Assembly (NCBI RefSeq): GCF_029633865.1
Contig: NC_079223.1
Span: 5,723,683-5,787,682, forward strand
Source: Lampris incognitus
Taxonomy: Eukaryota > Chordata > Actinopteri > Lampriformes > Lampridae
Length of the DNA: 64,000 nucleotides
Reading direction: 5' to 3'
Shown: positions 58,064-64,000 of the stretch, one piece after another
Position numbering within the stretch: the first letter of the stretch is position 1
How the letters are laid out: the number at the start of each line of letters is the position of its first letter
Program-made: the position numbers and the translations under genes
Notes under the pieces: model-generated
What the model was told of the DNA's origin: nothing
Database searches by the model: none
What the model saw: the letters and a program-made list of their open reading frames with translations, nothing else

Positions 58064-58219
58064 ATGGCCAGAAAAAGAGAACTTTCATCTGAAACTCGAC
58101 AGTCTATTCTTGTTCTTAGAAATGAAGGCTATTCCATGCGAGAAATTGCTAAGAAATTGAAGATTTCCTACACCGGTGTGTACTACTCCCTTCAGAGGAC
58201 AGCACAAACAGGCTCTAAC
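58064..58219 (+). pseudogene. Tc1 transposase N-terminal fragment, left arm
   Basis: MARKRELSSETRQSILVLRN, then EGYSMREIAKKLKISYTGVY: the first helix-turn-helix of the PAIRED-like DNA-binding domain. It breaks off where the arm ends, so no catalytic DDE domain is present. Confidence 0.9.
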
Positions 58220-58502
58220 AGGTACTATTTAATGAAGATGCCAGTTGGGGACCTGTGAGGCGTCTGTTTCTCAAACTAGAGACTCTAATGTACTTATCTT
58301 CTTGCTCAGTTGTGCAACGCGGCCTCCCACTTCTTTTTCTACTCTGGTTAGAGCCTGTTTGTGCTGTCCTCTGAAGGGAGTAGTACACACCGGTGTAGGA
58401 AATCTTCAATTTCTTAGCAATTTCTCGCATGGAATAGCCTTCATTTCTAAGAACAAGAATAGACTGTCGAGTTTCAGATGAAAGTTCTCTTTTTTTGGCC
58501 AT
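58215..58502 (-). pseudogene. Tc1 transposase N-terminal fragment, right arm
   Basis: The same N-terminus on the other strand (MAKKRELSSETRQ). It extends further through the GRPR hook (SRKRSGRPRCTTEQEDKYI) into the second helix-turn-helix before ending. The catalytic domain is missing. Confidence 0.9.
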
Positions 58503-58880
58503 TTTGAGCGTTTAATTGACCCCACAAATGTGATGCTCCAGAAACTCAATCTGCTCAAAGAAGTGCCCATCCAACCAATCCAACTTGTGGGAGCTGCTTC
58601 TGGAAGCGTGGGGTGCAATTTCTCCAGATTACCTCAACAAATTAACAGCTAGAATGCCAAAGGTCTGCAATGCTGTAATTGCTGCAAATGGAGGATTCTT
58701 TGACGAAAGCAAAGTTTGATGTAAAAAAAATCTTATTTCAAATACAAATCATTATTTCTAACCTTGTCAATGTCTTGACTCTATTTTCTATTCATTTCAC
58801 AACATATGGTGGTGAATAAGTGTGACTTTACACTACCGTTCAAAATTGTTTGGGTGATCCCAAACTTTTGAACGGTAGTG

Positions 58881-61272
58881 TAGATCTACTAGATATAGAT
58901 CTACTAGATATAGACCTACTAGATATAGCCTACTAGATATAGACCTACTAGATATTGCCTACTAGATATATGGCCTACTAGATATAGACCTACTAGATAT
59001 AGACCTACTAGATATGGCCTACTAGATATAGCCTACTATATATAGTCTACTAGATATAGACCTACTAGATATAGCCTACTAGATATAGACCTACTAGATA
59101 TAGTCTACTAGATATACTAGACCTACTAGATATAGACCTACTAGATATAGTCTGCTAGATATAGATCTACTAGATATAGACCTACTAGATACAGCCTACT
59201 AGATATAAACCTACTAGATATAGCCTACTAGATATAGATCTACTAGATATAGACCTACTAGATATAGCCTACTATATATAGTCTACTAGATATAGACCTA
59301 CTAGATATAGCCTACTAGATATAGACCTACTAGATATAGTCTACTAGATATACTAGACCTACTAGATATAGACCTACTAGATATAGCCTACTAGATATAG
59401 ACCCAGTAGATATAGACCTACTAGATATGGCCTACTAGATATAGACCTACTAGATATAAACCTACTAGATATAGCCTACTAGATATAGTCTATTAGATAT
59501 AGACCTACTAAATATAAACCTACTAGATATAGCCTACTAGATATAGCTCTACTAGATATAGACCTACTAGATATAGCCTACTATATATAGACCTACTAGA
59601 TATAGACCTACTAGATATAGCCTACTAGATATAGATCTACTGATTTAGACCTACTAGATATAGATCTACTGATATAGACCTACTAGATATAGCCTACTAG
59701 ATATAGACCTACTAGTTATAGTCTACTAGATATAGACCTACTAGATATAGCCTACTAGATATAGACGTACTAGATATAGTCTACTAGATATAGACCTACT
59801 AGATATAGCCTACTAGATATAGACCCACTAGATATAGACCTACTAGATATAGATCTACTGATATAGACCTACTAGATATAGCCTACTAGATACAGATCTA
59901 CTGATGTAGACCTACTAGATATGGCCTACTAGATATAGCCTACTAGATGTAGAGCTACTAGATATAACCTACTAGATATAGATCTACTAGATATAGCCTA
60001 CTAGATATAGACCCACTAGATATAGACCTACTAGATATAGCCTACTAGATATAGACCTACTAGATATAGATCTACTGATATAGACCTACTAGATATAGAC
60101 CTACTAGATATAGCCTACTAGATATAGACCTACTAGATATAGATCTACTATATATAGTCTACTAGATATAGACCTACTAGATATAGCCTACTAGATATAG
60201 ACCTACTAGATATAGTCTACTAGATATACTAGACCTACTAGATATAGACCTACTAGATATAGTCTGCTAGATATAGATCTACTAGATATAGACCTACTAG
60301 ATACAGCCTACTAGATATAAACCTACTAGATATAGCCTACTAGATATAGATCTACTAGATATAGACCTACTAGATATAGCCTACTATATATAGTCTACTA
60401 GATATAGACCTACTAGATATAGCCTACTAGATATAGACCTACTAGATATAGTCTACTACATATACTAGACCTACTAGATATAGACCTACTAGATATAGCC
60501 TACTAGATATAGACCCAGTAGATATAGACCTACTAGATATGGCCTACTAGATATAGACCTACTAGATATAAACCTACTAGATATAGCCTACTAGATATAG
60601 TCTATTAGATATAGACCTACTAAATATAAACCTACTAGATATAGCCTACTAGATATAGCTCTACTAGATATAGACCTACTAGATATAGCCTACTATATAT
60701 AGACCTACTAGATATAGACCTACTAGATATAGCCTACTAGATATAGATCTACTGATTTAGACCTACTAGATATAGATCTACTGATATAGACCTACTAGAT
60801 ATAGCCTACTAGATATAGACCTACTAGTTATAGTCTACTAGATATAGACCTACTAGATATAGCCTACTAGATATAGACCTACTAGATATAGTCTACTAGA
60901 TATAGACCTACTAGATATAGCCTACTAGATATAGACCCACTAGATATAGACCTACTAGATATAGATCTACTGATATAGACCTACTAGATATAGCCTACTA
61001 GATACAGATCTACTGATGTAGACCTACTAGATATGGCCTACTAGATATAGCCTACTAGATGTAGAGCTACTAGATATAACCTACTAGATATAGATCTACT
61101 AGATATAGACCCACTAGATATAGACCTACTAGATATAGCCTACTAGATATAGACCTACTAGATATAGATCTACTGATATAGACCTACTAGATATAGACCT
61201 ACTAGATATAGCCTACTAGATATAGACCTACTAGATATAGATCTACTAGATATAGCCTACTAGATATAGACG
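58881..61272. repeat. AT-rich 14-16-bp satellite, right part, with 1,112-bp higher-order period
   Basis: It continues the CTACTAGATATAG array. Rare variants recur exactly 1,112 bp apart: atacagccta at 59189 and 60301, and actagtta at 59711 and 60823. This shows a large tandem duplication within it. Confidence 0.97.
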
Positions 61273-61778
61273 CTGACCGGTGACAAGTGTTCAGCACTGT
61301 GGAGAATGCATGAATTCATCCTGGTTCAACCACAACATGGTGCAGAAATCCCGAAGCATGAATCTTGACAAAACCCGCGCTTAGAAACAGGAAACCCATG
61401 GCGATGGGCTACATGTTTAGTCATAAACGGTTTTTGCAGGGGGGGGGGGGTTGTGCTCTTCACTGGAGCTTGTTGCAATTTCCAAAAATGTGTAAGAATT
61501 GATCGAGGCATGGCAGGAAAGACTCACAGTAGACTCCAATAGACCAGAGGCGTGCTGGCCAGATAGGCCTACAAAATGAGAGTTTAAGGAATGACGGCAG
61601 TTTATTGAGTCAGTTGCTGAGAACAAGTGATGTGTCATTCGGGTTACAATCTCAGAACCCAGAGGCTAAACCGTCTGACGGACTGATGTCTGGCCCACGA
61701 TTTAACTCTGGGGACAACGGCCAATATGTTGGGCCTCCGGTGAAGCTGCTGACTACTCGCTTCCATTTCACACACATG

Positions 61779-61816
<38 letters not shown>

Positions 61817-61822
61817 CACACA
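61779..61822. repeat. Compound (TA)n(CA)n microsatellite
   Basis: A TA run passes into CA and CTCA repeats. Confidence 0.94.
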
Positions 61823-61892
61823 CACTGTTAATGGAGATTATTTGGGTTATAAAGTGCAATCTATAGCAAAGCAACAAGTTCACAAAACTCAC

Positions 61893-62105
61893 CAGAACTG
61901 CCATCATCACTTGGTTCTGCTTTAGTTTTCCTATCAACGTGAAGCTGCCGAGACGGACTCTTGCTTGAGGTGGTGTGTTTCGAGAGCCCATCATAACGCA
62001 ATCCACGAAAAGGGTGACGGGGTGCTTGTTGATGTTCAGAGGAACTTTGTGCCACTGGGAACTGAAGAGGGACGACCGAGAGCGGAAACAACGGTGTGCG
62101 CTCTT
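61893..62105 (-). pseudogene. col9a1: Relict col9a1 NC4 (thrombospondin-N-like) exon, distal
   Basis: The minus-strand frame reads SSLFSSQWHKVPLNINKHPV, then TLFVDC, later FTLIGKLKQN, and ends at a good gtgagt donor (61892-61887). It aligns with the SQWHK / LFVDC / GKL section of the COL9A1 NC4 domain. A TAA in the same frame (62108-62106) lies just upstream of the aligned part, and the sequence beyond it is a LINE rather than an intron acceptor. Confidence 0.7.
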
Positions 62106-62108
62106 TTA

Positions 62109-62660
62109 TCCAGAGCTGTCAGTGAGAACTCTGGAGACTGCGACTCCCCGCTGAGCCCGACGGCAAGCCGCTCGGCACCGTCACTGGCTCCCTGTTAAAT
62201 ACCGCACTGGCTCCAAGATCCTGCTCCTCACCTGTAAGGCCCTTAATAACCCAGCTCCTTCATGTCTGTCTGAACTCCTTCATATCCACACCCCCTCCCG
62301 CACTCTCACATCCTCTTCTGCTCTCCAACTCACTACACCATCAGCCCGCTGGACTACCATGGGGTCTAGAGCCTTCAGTCATTCTCCCCCCCTGCCTATG
62401 GACCTCTCTCTCACAACACTGACTCTCTTTCAACCTTCACATCCCATCTCAAAACGCACCTTTTCAGACCGGCATATGCTGTCTGATCCACGCTTCACTG
62501 AGTTTTGTACTGATAATGATTTTATACTTATCTGTTGTGTTAACTTTTTGTTGTCTAACCTGCTGTGTTTTGATATGATGCTGTCTGTGTTCTGTAAGGT
62601 GTCCTTGAGTGCCCTGAAAGGTGCCCACAAATAAAATGTATTATTATTGTTATTATTATC
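62109..62660 (+). mobile_element. 5'-truncated LINE (L2-like) 3' end with (ATT)n tail
   Basis: A frame near the left gives HWLPVKYRTG, KILLLTCKALNNPAPSCLSE, the motif after the reverse transcriptase in L2-like LINEs. The 3' part contains gtgccctgaaaggtgcccac and ends aataaaatgtattattattg with an ATT tail. It runs straight into relict NC4 exon sequence at 62660. Confidence 0.85.
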
Positions 62661-62763
62661 GTGTATCTGCCAAATATTCCAGTTGTTCTTGATGCTGCTG
62701 CCGCGCATGCGCAGCACTGTCTCAAAGGCAAACTCCTCTGGCAGTCCTAATGCGCACGCTGAT
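62661..62763 (-). pseudogene. col9a1: Relict col9a1 NC4 exon, middle
   Basis: The minus strand encodes GLPEEFAFETVLRMRGSSIK and NNWNIWQI, matching the LPEEY-SF / NWNIWQIQD core of the COL9A1 NC4 domain very well. An acceptor (gtttcag) precedes it, but no donor follows: the coding sequence is cut by the ATT tail of the LINE. Confidence 0.82.
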
Positions 62764-62796
62764 CTGAAACACAGGCAGGCGATTATGGGATTTTTT

Positions 62797-63195
62797 CCCC
62801 CTTTTCTCCCCATTTGCAACCCGGCCAGTTACCCCACTCTTCCGAGCCGTCCCGGTCTCTGCTCCACCCCCTCTGCCGATCCGGGGAGGGCTGCAGACTA
62901 CCACGTGCCTCCTCCGTGGAGTCGCCAGCCGCTTCTTTTCACCTGACACTGGAGAGTTTCGCCAGGGGGACGTAGCGCGTGGGAGGATCACGCTATTCCC
63001 CCCTAGTCCCCCCCCTCCCCACCGAACAGGCGCCCCGACCGACCAGAGGAGGCGCTACTGCAGCGACCAGGACACATACCCACATCCGGCTTCCCACCCG
63101 CAGACACGGCCAGTTGTGTCCGTAGGGACGCCCGACCAAGCCGGAGGTGTTGGTAGGCAACGGAACCGGCCGCCACGCTGCCCGGACGCCCGGCC
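62797..63195 (-). mobile_element. tRNA-derived SINE, family A, copy 8 (minus strand)
   Basis: This is the family-A body in reverse orientation (gccgtcccggtctctgctcc, acgtagcgcgtgggaggatc). The B-box region is deleted between ggaggt and gttggtaggc. It lies between two relict NC4 exons. Confidence 0.9.
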
Positions 63196-63388
63196 GTTAC
63201 GGGGTTCAAATCTATTATTAAATTGGGGGGCATCGATTTGATCACACGGAGCGCCGTTTATTTTCAGGACCATGGACAGAGTACCAAAAGTGTTTACCCG
63301 CATCGGCCAGCAGGGGTCAGTGTTGGCTCATACATTCTCCATTCGACGCTTGGCTCGTACTTAGTCGCTGTTGCAGGCGCTGGCTTAC

Positions 63389-63510
63389 AAAGCTCGCTTT
63401 GTACAGCCGCTCGGTGGCGGTTCGGAAGCTGAATTCTGGGCCTGTGTTAAATGCAGCTCGACGAGGAGCGGACTGTCCCTCTTCTTGGAGCTGAGACATG
63501 ATGCCAAGCC
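63389..63510 (-). pseudogene. col9a1: Relict col9a1 NC4 exon, proximal
   Basis: The minus-strand frame GLGIMSQLQEEGQSAPRRA, then EFSFRTATERLYKASF resembles the DLISQFQ...ASRRA...DFRI-TRNLY part of NC4 but is about a dozen residues shorter. It has a strong acceptor (ccttccccccggtcag) and a gtaagc donor. The donor phase does not match the frame of the next relict exon. Confidence 0.6.
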
Positions 63511-63579
63511 CTGACCGGGGGGAAGGATAGAAGCCCAGACAAACAAAAAGAAAGTGGGTCGTTGTAGTTTTTAGTGAAC

Positions 63580-63672
63580 CCCCCCTGGGAAACCTTCTCC
63601 CCGACGGTGATCCGAGGGCACAGCCACCGCTGGGTCTGGATACCGGATTCAGCTTCACAGGCAACGCGACCG
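63580..63672 (-). pseudogene. col9a1: Relict col9a1 NC4 exon with LCPRI motif
   Basis: The minus strand reads GRVACEAESGIQTQRWLCPR then ITVGEKVSQG after a strong acceptor (tctgctttgcag). It fits the ELCPKIRIGQ start of NC4. The likely donor (gttcac after a G run) is poor and its phase does not suit the following exon. The signal-peptide exon of the long isoform would lie beyond the window or is lost. Confidence 0.5.
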
Positions 63673-63719
63673 CTGCAAAGCAGAGGCAGGAACCACCCGA
63701 CCACCTCGTCTGTGTTTGT

Positions 63720-63895
63720 GGGGGGGGTGAGAGGGGGGGGGGAGAGGGGGGGGGAGAGCGAGAGAGAGAGAGCGAGAGAGAGAGAGAGAGGGGGGGAGAA
63801 AAACAGAGAGAGAGAGAAACAGAGAGAGAGAGGGGGGGGGAGAGAGAGAGCGAGAGAGAGAGAGGGTGGGGAGAGAGGGGGGGAGAGAGAGAGAG
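63720..63895. repeat. G-rich / (GA)n low-complexity tract
   Basis: Almost pure purine on the plus strand: runs of G alternate with gagaga and gagcga. It is a candidate for triplex or G-quadruplex structure and for assembly error. Confidence 0.95.
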
Positions 63896-64000
63896 TTACT
63901 GACAGTTGCTGTTCAAGCGCTGTGTTTCTACCAGTTCTATCTGTTCCATTGTCTATTTGTTTGTTTTGTTGTTGTTGTTGTTTTGCTTTGTTTATTTATT

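Larger units (their letters stand above)
57685..58880. mobile_element. Tc1-type foldback element inserted in the satellite
   Basis: The ends are inverted (cactaccgttcaaaagtttg and its complement) and flanked by TA on both sides, the Tc1/mariner target. The arms (about 57715-58219 and 58347-58828) are inverted copies of the 5' half of a Tc1 transposon, each with the transposase N-terminus. The 127-bp loop holds unpaired internal sequence. An extra partial end sequence sits at 58831-58850. Confidence 0.92.

Noticed and set aside
61417..61638. Missing last NC4 exon between an ag acceptor at 61570 and a gtgagt at about 61525
   Set aside because: The 43-nt segment between the sites has splice-like borders but no similarity to the expected HCDP...C.ELP sequence.

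Overview
The window is vertebrate genomic DNA, most likely from a ray-finned (teleost) fish. Genes are split into short collagen exons with GT-AG introns. The space between them is filled with tRNA-derived SINEs, Tc1 and hAT-type elements, a LINE 3' end, MITE-like hairpins and minisatellites of the kinds common in fish genomes. No bacterial or organellar features were seen.

Two FACIT collagen genes lie tail to tail. The left end (114-11383, +) carries the last five coding exons of a gene that fits col19a1: a triple-helical block, a short NC segment, a short COL1 domain and a C-terminus with the FACIT CDP-x2-C motif. The right half (26795-49790, -) is a complete col9a1 short-isoform gene. I could place 32 coding exons with splice sites and continuous phase (2,043 nt, 680 codons plus stop). 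It starts from the alternative first exon (MAWTP...) and ends in the NC1 motif YCDPSAC. COL19A1 and COL9A1 are also neighbours in mammals, so the arrangement is conserved.

Upstream of the short-isoform start (49.8-64 kb, -) I find relics of the long-isoform NC4 (thrombospondin-N-like) exons at about 63.6, 63.4, 62.7 and 62.0 kb. They look damaged: a LINE 3' end runs directly into one exon, a stop codon precedes another, and junction phases do not agree. The intron that would join them to the collagen domain is swollen by a 2.8 kb minisatellite beside the short promoter, a 4 kb CTAGATAT-type satellite, and a Tc1 foldback.

Between the two collagen genes sits the most striking object: about 200 copies of a 45-bp unit (16174-25311), open in one frame for 3,045 codons. 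It is preceded by a CpG-rich, TATA-less promoter-like stretch and an ATG with a possible 76-bp intron that joins in frame, and is followed by a stop and an AATAAA. It is either a passive minisatellite or an undescribed giant repeat protein gene. A second unusual element is a 421-bp miniature LTR retrotransposon (38677-39097) whose LTRs contain a tRNA-like region with A- and B-box-like motifs.
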